Notes: generated by a model from the letters alone, not told the origin. Positions 1 through 11,342 are shown, numbered from the stretch's first letter. The stretch is DNA of 64,000 nt from Ryuthela nishihirai (GCA_038380435.1 JAWZYU010000034.1:20253404-20317403); one strand, 5' to 3'. Numbers and translations: made by a program.

Positions 1-582
1 TATTTTGCTAAATAATGCATTTTGGGAATAGCTGGAAAAGAAAAAGAATATATACATTAGGGAACATCTTTCTCAGTCTCATTCAGTTCAAATCAATATC
101 AGACACTCCCCAAATTTTTTGACAAACACACAAGCTGACAAAATGACAAATGATGAGCGAAAAGCAAAAGGAAGATAGATAATAATTAGGAGATTCTTGC
201 ATAATTAAAAAAAAAAGGATTGTTTCACCTCTGAGTGTATTTTTATTTTTGTTGTTGTTTTGTTTTCTTACATGGCTAGACCTTAAGAACTTCAGAGGAT
301 CAGAGGAGGTTGGGGAAGAGGATACATTGGACAACTGATAGGAGACATTAAGTACATGATTGAAATATGAATAAATAAAGATTGATAATAAAGGTGGCTC
401 AGGCACAAATCCACAAGGTAACAACATGGCAGTAATTAGTACAGCATAAGCAGAATATATATGTACTGTTCTACTACCAGATTCGGCTAGCATGAAGGCC
501 AAAATTTGACATATGGCTTTCTGGAGCCAGACCCACCACCACCACCTCACGCAACGACCAACAAGTGATTAAGAATGAAATC
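1..582. other. Intron, no recognised element
   Basis: AT-rich sequence with short homopolymer runs. A 155-codon minus-strand open frame (83-550) has low-complexity stretches (WWWW, NNNKNKN) and no domain I recognise; I treat it as chance. Confidence 0.5.
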
Positions 583-706
583 GGGGACAATGTCAAACTA
601 AAACCTTATTAGAATTGGTCTGCAGTGGCCAAATGCATTATACCGTGATAGCCATGTACTTTGAGATCTAGATTTTACAGTCTGGTTAGACCACTGCAGC
701 CTATAG
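583..706 (+). repeat. RTE LINE 3'-end remnant
   Basis: An eroded match to the last part of the RTE reverse-transcriptase frame and its short 3' end: the phrases GACAATGTCAAAC, TTAGAATTGGTCTGCAGTGG and a decayed form of the tail ending GCAGCCTATAG line up in order with 24366-24486. Stops and indels show it is old. Confidence 0.65.
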
Positions 707-1329
707 TAACTTTTATTTCATCAATTAAATGATAAATCTGCTCACCCACCTGCCTGATTTTTCAGTACAGCACTAATAGCACACTGTAACAGAATAAACA
801 AGCAAAAGATAGTCATCATCAAAATTCTATATTTCCAAGTGATAGTAACCAAAATAAATTGATTATGTGATACTTTGCTGTTTGCAGAGTGTCCATCCTT
901 GAGACAGTGGAAAGGACAGCTCAAGTTTGGTTGCCTATTTCATAACACACCACAATATTGACATCACAGAAACACAAAATGAAGGTAGTGTGACAAGTGG
1001 ATGAACTGGTGCTCTCAACAGATAACACTCATATATACAAGTTTTGTTTCCGAATATGTAATATGTGTTCCAATGTAATTTTTATTTCTAAAAACAAATT
1101 TGAATATCACTAACACTCTCTAATTTTGAGAAACTCATGAAAAACTGTAAATTTGTGGTTTTTTTTCTTTAATCTAATAAACACACACATACTGGCCACT
1201 AAATTATAAACCTTTATGCAGAGGTACATAAACATCACTTGCACAGCATATATGCAAAATTCGCGGTCATGTGCATCACCACATGATCTAGGCAACTATT
1301 TAAGACTGCTGCTCGTCAGTAGTGTTGAT
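707..1329. other. Intron, nothing recognised
   Basis: AT-rich, with no splice-flanked conserved frame and no repeat that I could match elsewhere in the window. Confidence 0.5.
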
Positions 1330-2345
1330 CACAAGGGAAAAACAAAGGATCTTTCAGGGTTAGATAAAGGGCTTATTGTGAATAACCATCTGACTGGAGT
1401 GACGATTTTAAAAACTGCATAGCTGCCTGGTTTTTCAAAAGGTGATATATCTCAGGTTTTTAATCAATGGAAAAATAACCCACATTGCTTGTCTAAGAGG
1501 AGTAAGTGTGGCATGACGACAATCTGTCAGGAATGAGATCACTGTCGTCTGAGAAGGCTTGTATGTAAAAACGGGACTTTGTATGCAGCAGTTGACCAAA
1601 GCATTCAACGAAGGCTGTTCCCAACCCATTTCTCAGCGAACTATGTGCAGGGAATTGAAGAGGATCGGTATTAGCAATCACATGCCTATACAGAAACCAC
1701 TGATTTCTGCAAAGTACCGGAAAGTTCATCTACAGTGGTGTCAGGAACACTGTGACTGGACACTGGAAAAATGGGGGGAAAAAGTCGTGATACACTTGTT
1801 CTGTACCGACAGTATGCAGAAAGTTTGGCATGAGCCCCATGAAGCAATGGACCCAGCTTGCCTTGTAAATACAATTCAAGGTTCTGGAGGTGGTGTCATG
1901 ATGTGGGGCACGCTCTCTTGGTACAGAATGGGTCCCCTGATATTGCTGGAAGGTCGGGTATCTTCCAAGGATTACCTGAATGTTGTTGCCGATCAAGTCC
2001 ATCCTGCATTGTTGACTTTTTATCCAACAGGTGATGGATGTTTTATGGACAACAATGCTACTATCCATCGTGCAAGATAAGTTCAGAGTGGTTCAGCAAG
2101 CATGACAGCGACTTCCACCATCTTCCCTGGCCACCACAAAGCCTGTATCTGAACCCCATCGAGAATGTATGGGACAGGTTAGAAAAAAAAGATCTGGGGC
2201 AAAGTCTTCTTCCATCAAATCTGAATTAAAGGACTGTCTGGTGAATGCCTGGTATGCTGGAGATGTAAAGGCACTCCAACACCTTGTGGAACCTATGCCA
2301 AACAGCATATGTGCTGTACTTCAGGCTAAAGGAGGTACAACTTGG
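1330..2345 (+). pseudogene. Tc1-like transposase, decayed
   Basis: Remnant of a Tc1-family DNA transposase, which cuts and pastes its own element. Starting near 1340 the frame gives KTKDLSGLDKGLIVNNHLTG (N-terminal helix-turn-helix), then after frame changes the catalytic region GSGGGVMMWGTLSWYRMGP, DYLNVVADQVHP, MDNNATIHRA (second Asp), and in another frame WPPQSLYLNPIENVWDRLE (catalytic Glu retained) and VLQAKGG. Several frameshifts and a stop near 1422 mean it cannot make a full protein. I could not identify terminal inverted repeats. Confidence 0.85.
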
Positions 2346-3143
2346 TATTATATAAAGGTTTCTAATTCAGTGGCTGGTGTATGTATAAAAAAAGTTTGTT
2401 TGTCTGTCTGTCCACTTATGCACTCAGTCCCCAAAAAAGCTAGAGACATTAAACTTTGCATGCCCATTCCCTTCACCCAGGGGAAGAGCACAAGCTATGT
2501 GGGAACCCGCTGGAATTAACCAAAACTGGAGTGAGAAGGTTTCAAAATTTTTAAATCCCCATAGACTTAGCATTAGGGGTTAAAAGCTGGTATCTCTCAT
2601 AGACTTAGCAGTGCCATCTACTACAACTTTAGAGTTTCAGATTCCCCCTAAAGAGGATGAAATTATAACTGGAGAGAAGGGGAGAAGGTTCTTCATAACA
2701 CTGATTATTATATACAGTATATCTATTATATATATATATCAATTATAATGAGTTTTATGGCAGATGAAAGTTTTCAAAGTGGGTCAGTCATGTGCTATAT
2801 ACTTTAAAGAGTTTCAGACCTACCCTAAAAGAGAGATCATATTTTTTATCCAAGGGGGGATAGCAGAAGAGAGGTGAAACTGTCATATTCATTTAACGCA
2901 AAAAAAAAAAGGCTTCTGCAGAGGGGAATGCCATATACTATATACTTCAGAGATACAGCCCACTCCTAAAAGATAGGTTTAATATTTTTATCAAGAGATG
3001 GTAGTATCAGAGGAACTAACTATATACTTTAGAGAATTTCAGGCCACCCTTAATAGAGGAGGATAAAAATTTTATCAAGGGGGGAGAATCTTAAGGAGTT
3101 TTATGTCAAATGAAAGTTGACATGGGGAGTGTTATCTAATATA

Positions 3144-4344
3144 CACCAAAGAGCCAAAACATTATAACTAGTGCATCTTTATGTAAATTGAAGCAACTGC
3201 AGATAAACGATGGTGCATGTGAAGGTCATGGAATGGTATAAATAACACCTGATACTGAGCTCTGTTAATCGGTGTTATTCTTTTCTTCAGATAGGAACAA
3301 CATCAGAATAAATGAGTTGGCAAAGGCCTAATTGTAATGGCCAGACGACTGCATCAGAGCATTTCCAAGATGGCAAGGCTTGTGGGGTGCTCACGGTCAG
3401 TCATGGTTAGACTTTCAAAAAGTGGTCCGAAGAGGGAAAAACCATGAACTGCTGGCAAGGTGTTGACCGACCATGGTTCATTGATGCTAGAGGTGAGTGA
3501 AGGCTATCCCATATGGTACGAGCCAACAGAAGGGATACTGTGGCACAACTCCTCCTGTAATTTGAATGCTGGTGAAGGGGAGTAATGTGTCCTAACACAC
3601 AGTACATCGAACCCTTCTGAAAATGAGGCTGCGTCACTCCAGGCCACTCCAAGTGCCCATGCTAACCTCAATTCACCATCCAAAGTGCCTAAAACGGGCA
3701 CACGAGGATCAAAACTGGACCTTGAATGATTGGAAGGTCGTCTGGTCCGATTAATCTCGCTTCATGTTGCACCATGTGAACAGCAGAGTACGTGTGTGTC
3801 ATTTACCTGGGGAAGTGTGGACATAGGATGAAAACAAGCCAGTGGAGAAAGTGTATTGCTTTGGGCAATGTTCTGCTGGGAAACCCTGGGTCCAGTCATT
3901 CATATGCAAGAAGCTATGACATCTACCACCTACCTAAACATCATTGCAGACCAAGTACATCCTTTCATGGCAACTGTAATATCCCTCTAGTAGTGCCTTC
4001 TTTCAGCAAGATAATGTGCCATGCCACACTGCCCGGATTGTTCGAGAATGGTTTGAAGAACACAAGGAAGACTTCCAGGTATTGCCCTGGCCTCCAAATT
4101 CCCCAGAAATCAATCCAATCAAGTATCTGTGATTTGTGTTGGAACAGCATATCCAATCTGCAGCGACTTAACCACGTAACTCACAAGATTTAAAGGATCT
4201 GCTGGTAACGTGTTGGTACCAGATACTACAGGACACCTTTAGAAATTTTGTAGTGTCCATGTCTTGCTGGGTAAGAGCTGTTTTGGTAGTACATGGATGA
4301 TTAACATTATATTAGGCAAGTGATCATGTTTTGGCTCTTTGGTG
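3144..4344 (+). mobile_element. Tc1-like DNA transposon, degenerate, with TIRs
   Basis: A 1.2-kb element bounded by inverted termini CACCAAAGAGCCAAAACAT and its reverse complement, flanked by TA on both sides as expected for Tc1/mariner insertion. Between them, broken plus-strand frames match a transposase in order: IVMARRL.QSIS.MARLVGCS, HTVHR.LL, ED QNWTL, VWSD followed by a stop where the catalytic block lies, QQDNVPCHTARIVREWFEEH, and LPWPPNSPEINPIKYL, where the expected catalytic Glu is Lys. It sits inside the satellite array and is dead. Confidence 0.9.
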
Positions 4345-4499
4345 TATATTTCAGAGAGTTTCAGATCTGCTCCAAAAAGTGGGGGAGAAGTATTTTGGAG
4401 AGGGTGAATGGAGCAGGGAGTGGGGTAAATAGATGGTAATGAGTTTTATGCCAAATGAAAGCTTGCAAAGGGGGATGCCATCTACTGCATAATTTTGAT

Positions 4500-4920
4500 C
4501 AGTGGTTCTCAAAGGGTGGCCGCAGCTGAAGCCCCATCACCAACCCCACAAGGATTTGACAGGTGTGATAAACGCTGCAGATAAAAGGAAATATATATAC
4601 CATTCTGTTTGTACTTTCTGTCACTGCTTTTTTCATTTAACTTTTTCTGTTTAATGAAAATGTATCCATATTAAATCTTAATGTTAAAACCAAAACTAAC
4701 ACAAAACATTCCTATAAGGTATATGCACTAACTTCTACAGATATCATAACTTGAACAAAATAGCTCCACATATACAAACGACTACACAGAAAGGGATATT
4801 ATTGAAGGCAAACTGTGCATGAGTGAGTTTCCTGTAATGTTGCCAACTTAACTTTTTAGTGTCATGAGTATTCACAGAAAAAACAGTGTGTCATGAGCAA
4901 AAACAGTTTGTGAATCATTG
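4500..4920. mobile_element. Probable hAT-type MITE
   Basis: Begins CAGTGGTTCTCAAAG, a typical hAT terminus, and ends with GTTTGTGAATCATTG, an eroded inverted partner. It interrupts the satellite at the same motif seen whole elsewhere (CATCTAC...ACTTTAGAG), and ATAATTTT / ATAATGTT on the two sides could be a decayed 8-bp target duplication. It has no coding capacity. Confidence 0.5.
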
Positions 4921-5310
4921 CTTTATAATGTTTTAGATCTCCCCAAAAGTGGTAGAGAAAATTTTTGCTGAGGGAGAGGGGAGAAGGGGTGAACTGATTG
5001 TAATGAGTTTTATCCCAATGAAAGCTTGTAACACAAGGAATGCCATCTACTTGGGTGGAGGCTTTTTTCCTTAGGGATGGCAAATCTGCAAACAACTAAC
5101 AACCAGAGATGCAGTAAAGTTGATTGCAGTAAGAATTACTTATTTTTCAAAAAATTAAATTTAGCTAAATTGATCATTAATATCTATGATCAGAGATAAA
5201 GACAAGGGCATCAGAGTCCAAGTTCCCTCCAGAATGACAAAATAACTAGTGCAAGCCTTGGCAATCTACTATATATTTTAGTGAGTTTCAGACCTGAGCA
5301 ATGCCAGGTA

Positions 5311-6169
5311 AATCTGCCAGTTGAATTTATAATGAGAAGGATTCATTTATATTTATGGTTGTTAAGCTTTAAAAAACAAGGGTTGTTTGAAATGTAATGG
5401 CAACATGTGAGGTACTTACTGAACACTTTACTTCCATATCAAATTAACATTCCAGACCCTCAATGCAGTAGCATATCAGAAAATCTTGGGGTGGGGGTGG
5501 GGGGCACAAGAAATTGCTTGAGGCCCTTTTGTTTCATTTAATGATAATTTTCTTTTGTTCTATTTTCCCCTCTATTGCAAAGCATGATTAAGAACAGCAG
5601 AGGAATAGGAAAAATAAAAAATAAAATAGTGACACTTTTGAAAAAATTTCTAGTCTTAAGAGTTAAACAGGAGGTCGGTGGACTTATCAAGAGAAATCAC
5701 TAGTCAGACAAAAAAAAAATATGTCAATGGCTTATGATGTTCGTCTTATATTAATGAAATTCATGACTAAGCTCAGGCTTTGAGACAATGAGTACTGACC
5801 TACAAGAAGGAGAGGAATTTCTAATAGGGAAAAAAGAAACTGATTGCTCATTGTAGGTTATCATTCATTCACAGCTATAGGAAAAAGTTTCCAGGCTGTT
5901 CCTTTAAATAATTGTATATCAAGTTTCACCATAAATTTTGCAATATTTTTTCTTGCAGGACCAGAGGCGATAGATGTTCCAGTTTTTTACATATATCTGA
6001 TAACAGTAGGTTATTGAAACTTGTGAAATAATACTTATTTTTCCCCAATTTGTGTAGATTTCATTAAGATGTGATATAAATAATGTCTTGCAGTGCTCTG
6101 ATTGTCTTTCCATATATACAACATATGGTAGTCAAAAAGTTCTTGACATGTCTGTAGATTTGCACTACC
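5311..6169. other. Intron, nothing firmly recognised
   Basis: Contains a G-rich block near 5490-5505 and poly-A runs. The left part may include mariner 3' sequence, but I cannot match it. Confidence 0.4.
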
Positions 6170-6640
6170 CAACATAGTTGTCAATCTTTCTGGGAGTTTT
6201 CTAGTAATAAAACCACATCTCATTACCTGTGACAATGTCTGTTAACCATTTGAGGCCACTAGGTTCAAACATTGCCAGCATCTCCTTGCATGAGTCAACT
6301 CTAGACCTTTTTTTGCTGTTCTGTCAATTTATGGGGTTCCCATTTGGCAGAGATCTTTCAGAGTTTTAAATATTGATGAATAATTGTTTCAACATTGCCA
6401 ATCGATACACTGATATCCAAATTTATTACCTGAACAGTGATGTGTGGGTTTTTCTTAACAAGTTCACAAAGAGCAGCGATAGTTCTTTCGTTCATGGCCT
6501 CCTTTGGTCTTCCTACACAAGAAAGTTCTTTGGATTTCTGCCGACCTTCTCTGAATTTGCGCATCCATCCCATAATAGTACCATATGGATAAGCATGATC
6601 CCAATGTGCCTGTCCTGTTTGTGAAATTATAGATAGGGAA
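6170..6640 (-). pseudogene. Mariner transposase fragment
   Basis: Minus-strand pieces of a mariner-family transposase. MGWMRKFREGRQ, GRPKEAMNERTIAAL and VQVINLDISVSIGNVETIIH form the N-terminal DNA-binding half; then SAKWEPHKLTEQQKK, DSCKEMLAMFEPSGL and LTDIVTGNEMWFYY, the region of the first catalytic Asp, which here reads IVTGNE instead of IVTGDE. Stops and frame changes occur between pieces. The C-terminal catalytic half is not recognisable. Confidence 0.8.
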
Positions 6641-6745
6641 ATCAGATGTCCACATTTTCCTGGACATGTCCTCTTTTTAATGGCATCCAGATAAGATTTT
6701 GATTACTGACTCAAAATTTTCCAAAAATATAAATTCACAAAATTT
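6618..6745 (+). repeat. Short dispersed repeat, copy A
   Basis: About 105-125 bp shared with 11224-11342: TTATCAGATG/AATCAGATG, CACATTTTCCTGG, CATGTCCTCTTTTTAATGG and AAAAATATAAATT occur in the same order. Its left edge abuts the mariner fragment. Confidence 0.6.
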
Positions 6746-6866
6746 TTTTGGAAACTCTCATGACATTATGAGATAAGGGAAATTTTTTTGGTAATATGGC
6801 AAGCTTACCTATCAAATAAAATAATAGCAATAAAACTTAATCATTAAAAAAACTATTTTTTAAATA

Positions 6867-8650
6867 CACTGCTGGCCATTAAAAGTTAAACACCAGGAAA
6901 GACAACAGATATCAAAGCCATATTTAGTGAATAAATAGTGTATGTTACAAGGATCAAATGATTAAAAATACAACTCAGTTAGACTTGTGGAATTCAAAGA
7001 AATTAGTATCTTGTGTAGCCACTATGAGCAGCAATAACCGCTGCTACACAGTCTGGAATTGAGAGGATGAGACGTCGGATGTGTGTTTGGGGAATGTCAG
7101 TCCATGCAGTTTTGATAAGTAGCCAAAGTTCATCTGTTGTAGCAGCTGCTGGTGTCTAGTGTGCTAGTTATCATGAGATCATGGATCAGACATGTTCAAT
7201 TGGGAACAGATCTGGTGAACATGAAAGGCCAAGGCAGAAGTGTCACATGGTGGCTATCCAGGAATTGTTGGACAATGCTTGCTACATTTGGTTGGGCATT
7301 GTCCTGTTTGTGAAGGTGCTGGGGTGGCTCAGTCGGTAGCACACCAGGCTCGTAATCTGTAGTTCCCAGGCTTGAGTCTCAGCTGGGTCAGCTTTGAGAT
7401 TTATCTCCACAAAATTCCCCGCCCTGCCCATGGTTAGTAGGGGACATCGATGGGCTTGGAAAGGCCGTTGTCCGTTGGATGGGACATTAAGCCGTGGCCA
7501 TGTGTGCGAGAGAGAGTCATACCCTGTGCACGTTAAGGAACACGTTGGATGACCTTGACGGGAGGCTACCATCTGTTCTCCTAACAGCTGTTCTAGTGGT
7601 CCCATCCCCCAATCTTCTCTGAGCCTTCGGGGTCCATGTGACCTGGTGTACAAAAAAGTGCCACTCAGAGGTAAATCAACCCAACCTGTTGGTAAATGGC
7701 ACAAGAGAGCCCCTGAAGATAAGGTACGACCACAGACTCCAACACCTCAGTGATGTAATGCTGGCTGTTCAAAGTACCGTGAGTACGAGGTGCATGCCTG
7801 AGTGGAGTCCAATGGCACCTCATACCATAACCAGGGGCCAGACCTGTATGGTACTGCATCATGCTTTTCTCACTGAGTCTGTCACCGTGGTACCGCCAGA
7901 TATGGATTCGTCCATCATGGTGCTGCATACTGAAGCGGGATTAGTCTGAAAAGATGATGTGACACCATTCACACATCCATGCATGACATTCTTGGCACCA
8001 TTTGCAGTCGCATACGCCCGTGTTGTAGAGTCAATGGTAGCCAAAGCAATGGCAGCCTAGCAAAGATGCCCTGATGCTGCAGACGATGTCAAACCATATG
8101 TGCGAACACTAGTTGATGTGCAACACACCCTAACTGTTCAGCTAAGGTGTTTGATATGGCTGTATGATAATTCAAAGCCATGTGCACCAGATGTCTGTCC
8201 TCTCATTCATTTGTGTGATAAGGACATTGAGATCCCTCACATTAGTGAGTTTGTTCCTCCTCTACCCACTGATGCCATATTCTCATCACTGTGGCAGTAT
8301 TCCATCCAACACAAGCATCAATGTCTTGATACAATAATCTGCCTTCCCATAATCCCACAATTCTCCCTTGATCAAAGTTGGAAACTTGGTTGTATGGATG
8401 CCGTGTTCTTCGATGGGCCATACTTGATCCTTTAGTGTACAAGAACTGCGAGCAAACACAATTCCAGTGCTTTACACTGGTTCTTTGTCTCCTCTTATAT
8501 CACTTCCATGAAGCATTACTGTCACACATGATGTGGATATGTGCTGTGCTTTGAATCATTTACATGTTCTCCCATGGGCTACCCATCTTGAATATTTCGG
8601 GACAATCTGATGAGTTCTTCCTGGTGTTGTACTTTTAATGGCCAGCAGTG
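6867..8650 (-). mobile_element. Tc1-like DNA transposon with nested SINE
   Basis: Inverted termini CACTGCTGGCCATTAAAAG and the reverse complement, each flanked by TA, bound 1.78 kb. The minus strand encodes a broken Tc1-type transposase: near 8440 SNFDQGRIVGLWEGRLLYQD (helix-turn-helix), then DGRIHIWRYHGDRL, YGMRCHW, GTLNSQHYITEVLESVVVP and, beyond the SINE, the QDNAQPN catalytic-Asp block near 7290. Without the 370-bp SINE at 7315-7684 the element is about 1.4 kb, normal for Tc1. Stops throughout make it inactive. Confidence 0.9.
7315..7684 (+). mobile_element. tRNA-derived SINE (family 1) in Tc1
   Basis: Starts GGTGCTGGGGTGGCTCAGTC with a tRNA-like A box and a decayed B box (CAGGCTTGAGTCTC), followed by the GC-rich body (CCCGCCCTGCCCA, GACATTAAGCCGTGGCC, CCTGTGCACGTTAAGGAACA) and the conserved end AAAGTGCCACTCAGAGGTAA plus CAACCCAACC. 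Flanks CCTGTTTGTGAA (7303-7314) and CCTGTTGGTAAA (7685-7696) look like an eroded target duplication. It split the transposase just before its QDN motif. Confidence 0.85.
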
Positions 8651-8654
8651 TATT

Positions 8655-9239
8655 AAACTTTATTGCCTTGGACTTTCAACTTAAAGGTCTTCTTAACCTG
8701 TTGACTGGATGCCAAAATTTCAAAAGGTTGCTAACTAATGCCAAAGTGTTGCCAAGCAATCATTACTCATGAAAAATAGAAAAATATTCTAATTGTTTAA
8801 ATTATCTTGTGATTTAATTTTAATGTACATTTCATGTAAATAATTTTTGCTTAGTTTTAAATTAATTACAGTTGAAAGTATTTATTGTTTTGGTGTTTTA
8901 AGCAATTTACTGTTGTACCTAATGTTTCGATATACAATTTTTTTTTATAAACTGTGTAATATAGGTTTATAAATTAAAAAATGTATCCTATATAAAAAAA
9001 ATAAGATTTCTTATTCAAACAAAATGTCCAACTTTTGTCCGATATTTTATCACTCGTGTCCTATATTACACTTAGAAAATCTAGTGACTAGAACTAGATG
9101 TCACAAATTGGACACGTGCAACGTTTTTTGTATACAGCATCATCCCTATTTCAATAACATTAACTGAAATAATTGAAAAGATAATAATTTTATTTATACT
9201 TTTATAATTAAAACCTTCATTTTTATATATATATATACA
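8655..9239. other. Intron, nothing recognised
   Basis: Very AT-rich with long T and A runs. TTAACCTGTTGACTGG near 8697 faintly resembles a piggyBac-like terminus but has no partner that I can see. Confidence 0.4.
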
Positions 9240-9475
9240 TATTTTTCAATTTCATAGATATATTCATCATTATCAATCTTTTGGAGTTATATTGCATCAT
9301 TGTTTTTTTATGATGAGGAAGTTTTCATAGTTGCTGCAGATTTTTTTTTTAACATCGTTTTAGGCTATTTGTTACTTTTTTATTATTACTTTTAGTTTAC
9401 CAGTGAAAAACGTTAATTTTTTATTGTTTCCTGAGAATGAAATCTTGGATATGGAAGCAAAAAGGATTTCCTTGT
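9240..9475 (+). repeat. Dispersed repeat, copy 1 (partners at 38 kb)
   Basis: Shares an ordered set of phrases with 38325-38545 and 38556-38770: GTTGCTGCAGAT/GTTGTTGCAGATAT, TTTAACATC, TTATTATT, CCAGT, ATTTTCTGA or TTTCCTGAGAATGAA, and TCTTGGATATGGAAGCAAAA. The best-conserved part is the last 20 bases. No coding frame. Confidence 0.6.
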
Positions 9476-9907
9476 CACAACTTAGAGGCGAGCTAAGTTG
9501 CCTCTACATTCGTCTCTAAGTTCAAATTCAAGTCTGCTCTAGAATAGACTTGAATTCCTCATTTCATGAATTACATGTAAAAAGGTAATCTGCATATTCT
9601 ACTGATTAATTATTTCATTAATAAGGCTTTAGCACAAGTGACTTCCAGTTTACATCTAATTCTGAACAATATTGAAAGATCATAGGTGATTCCCAATCAT
9701 AGGTGGTGTCATGAGAGACAAGATCAGGAAGATTCAAAGTAACAACTAGATGACAGAATGAAGTAACTGCCAACAGTTAGTGGTGAGAATATTGATAATG
9801 AGAAACATCACTACTGAAACAAAAACCGTTTGTTTGTGAAATTATATTACATAGTGTGAAATTATATTGTGAAATTATATTATGTGAAATTATATTATCA
9901 CAGCCCA
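9476..9907. other. Intron with short GTGAAATTATATTA repeats
   Basis: Ends with four imperfect copies of GTGAAATTATATT (9836-9897), immediately left of the TTAA element. Otherwise unremarkable. Confidence 0.5.
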
Positions 9908-9911
9908 TTAA

Positions 9912-9946
9912 GGGGGCATAGGAGTTTCTTGGGTTGAAAAAAATCG

Positions 9947-9986
<40 letters not shown>

Positions 9987-11219
9987 ATTTTCTGATAGTT
10001 TTACTCCTAAGAATGAGAATCCAAAACCGTTTTTAAAATATTGAAATATTACAGAAGATATAACACTTTATGTCGAGTGCCGCAAATGGGCCTCGGAGAG
10101 CCCGTTTCACAGCAGCGTGTAGGTAGGAACATTGGACCCATCGAATAATGGTTTCTTTTGTCCTTATTAGAAGAGCAAGTTATCCGTGGGTAAAACATTC
10201 ATATTTTTCTCAACAGATGGCATCATAATCGTTTTACTTTCATGAATGCAGTTTCTAAACTAAGTTCACAGTTGTTTTAGAGTCTGCTGATGGAGTGTCG
10301 TTGTGCTATTGTGGCATGTAATTTTCAAATAAAAAAAGTAAAATATGAGTAAATCTAAAGGTTCTCGTGAGGCCCACGATAGTGGTGCAATTCAGAAGGA
10401 TTATTCACGAAAAAGACGTTTTTCGGTTAATCATTGGGACGCTTTAAAAAAAATTTATTATTTCATCGTGGATATTTTTTTAATGACTGAAGAAAAGCAC
10501 TTTCTTGTAATAAAGAGATGCAATATCTTTTTAATGACTGAAGAAAAGCACTTTCTTGTAATAAGGAGATGTAATATCTTTTTAATGATTGAAGAAGAGC
10601 ACTTTAAAAACTCATGTAAGTTGAAAAAAAGCAGATTTATATTGGTGTAAACTTATTCCAAGCTTTCAAATGCGTTTTTCTCGAAACTATGTTTTCAAAG
10701 TCGGTACCAGTGATAACTCAATAACAAATCACTCAATTGACTTGTTTCTTTTTTCTACTTATAGCTTATAAAATTCCCTAGTTCTTATCAGATGCTTTTT
10801 TGAAAATTTTAATTTTTTATATTTTTTTATATAGTTAAAACTAGAAAAAAGGATCTAAAAATTGACCCTTTTTTTTTGAAAGGTCACCATTTTGTTAAAA
10901 AAATCGAAATTTAAAAATCCCATCCGATAGACTTCAAAATTTAATGTACTTTAAGAATTCCTTTTGTTTGTTTGTTTCAGATGAAAGTGCAGCGCGATTT
11001 TACCAGTACCACAGACCTCTGTATGGTGTGCAGGCCAGTATTGGCAGAGCTGTGGTGAAGGTTTTTTTTTCAAAATTTGACTGAATGAAAATTTTTTTTA
11101 TAACTACATGAGATGTACTTACATTTTAAAAAAAAGTCGTTATTATACCTTTTTTATTTGCTCCGAAAAAAAATTATGAAAATTGCCTTTTTTTATGGCC
11201 GAGAAACTCCTATGCCCCC
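9912..11219 (+). mobile_element. TTAA-targeting DNA transposon (piggyBac/Kolobok-like)
   Basis: A 1,308-bp element with inverted termini GGGGGCATAGGAGTTTCT, flanked on both sides by TTAA (9908-9911 and 11220-11223). TTAA duplication is known for piggyBac and Kolobok superfamilies. Behind the left terminus lies a T-run of over 30. The interior is AT-rich with one short plus-strand frame (10345-10650). No full transposase is present, so it is non-autonomous or decayed. Confidence 0.8.
10345..10650 (+). pseudogene. Short frame inside TTAA element, transposase N-terminus?
   Basis: A 101-codon frame, MSKSKGSREAHDSGAIQKDY, followed by RKRRFSVNHW, then a 22-residue unit around IFLMTEEKHFLVIKRCN repeated about two and a half times. 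The basic start with a KRRFxxNxW-like motif recalls the N-termini of Kolobok-type Mutator-like transposases, which is weak evidence from memory. The internal repeats are a local DNA duplication (about 66 bp units, 10476-10600). It lacks any catalytic domain, so I regard it as a remnant and not a working gene. Confidence 0.4.
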
Positions 11220-11223
11220 TTAA

Positions 11224-11342
11224 GACATAGATAGGTTATCAGATGTTCACATTTTCCTGGGCATGTCCTCTTTTTAATGGGCATCTGGACATAATTCTGA
11301 TTACCAACTCAAATTTTTTCAAAAATATAAATTTACAAAATA
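11224..11342 (+). repeat. Short dispersed repeat, copy B
   Basis: Matches 6618-6745 (GATAGG, TCAGATG, CACATTTTCCTGG, CATGTCCTCTTTTTAATGG). Its left flank is the TTAA element; joining 9830-9911 to 11224 restores a continuous match to copy A, suggesting the transposon inserted into this repeat. Confidence 0.6.

Larger units (their letters stand above)
2535..5310. repeat. Degenerate satellite array, about 140-bp units
   Basis: A recurring phrase set runs through this stretch: GAGTTTTATGCCAAATGAAA, then GGGGATGCCATCTAC, TATATACTTTAGAG, GTTTCAGACCT and a purine-rich GGGGAGAA block. GAGTTTTATG occurs at about 2751, 3094, 4440 and 5004. After subtracting the Tc1 (3144-4344) and hAT-like (4500-4920) insertions, the last three are about 134-144 bp apart. 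Units are diverged and partly truncated. The leading segment 2380-2530 (GTTTGTTTGTCTGTCTGTCC and onward) may be part of the same composite element. Confidence 0.7.

Noticed and set aside
83..550. 155-codon open frame on the minus strand as a host gene
   Set aside because: Low-complexity composition, no known motif and no splice support; chance frame in AT-rich intron.
2535..5310. CRISPR-like array
   Set aside because: Eukaryotic context; units are diverged and about 140 bp with no constant repeat/unique spacer pattern.
8697..8715. piggyBac terminus (TTAACCTGTTGACTGG), with GGAAGGGTTAA at 39791
   Set aside because: Only a few bases agree and neither has a partner end at a sensible distance.
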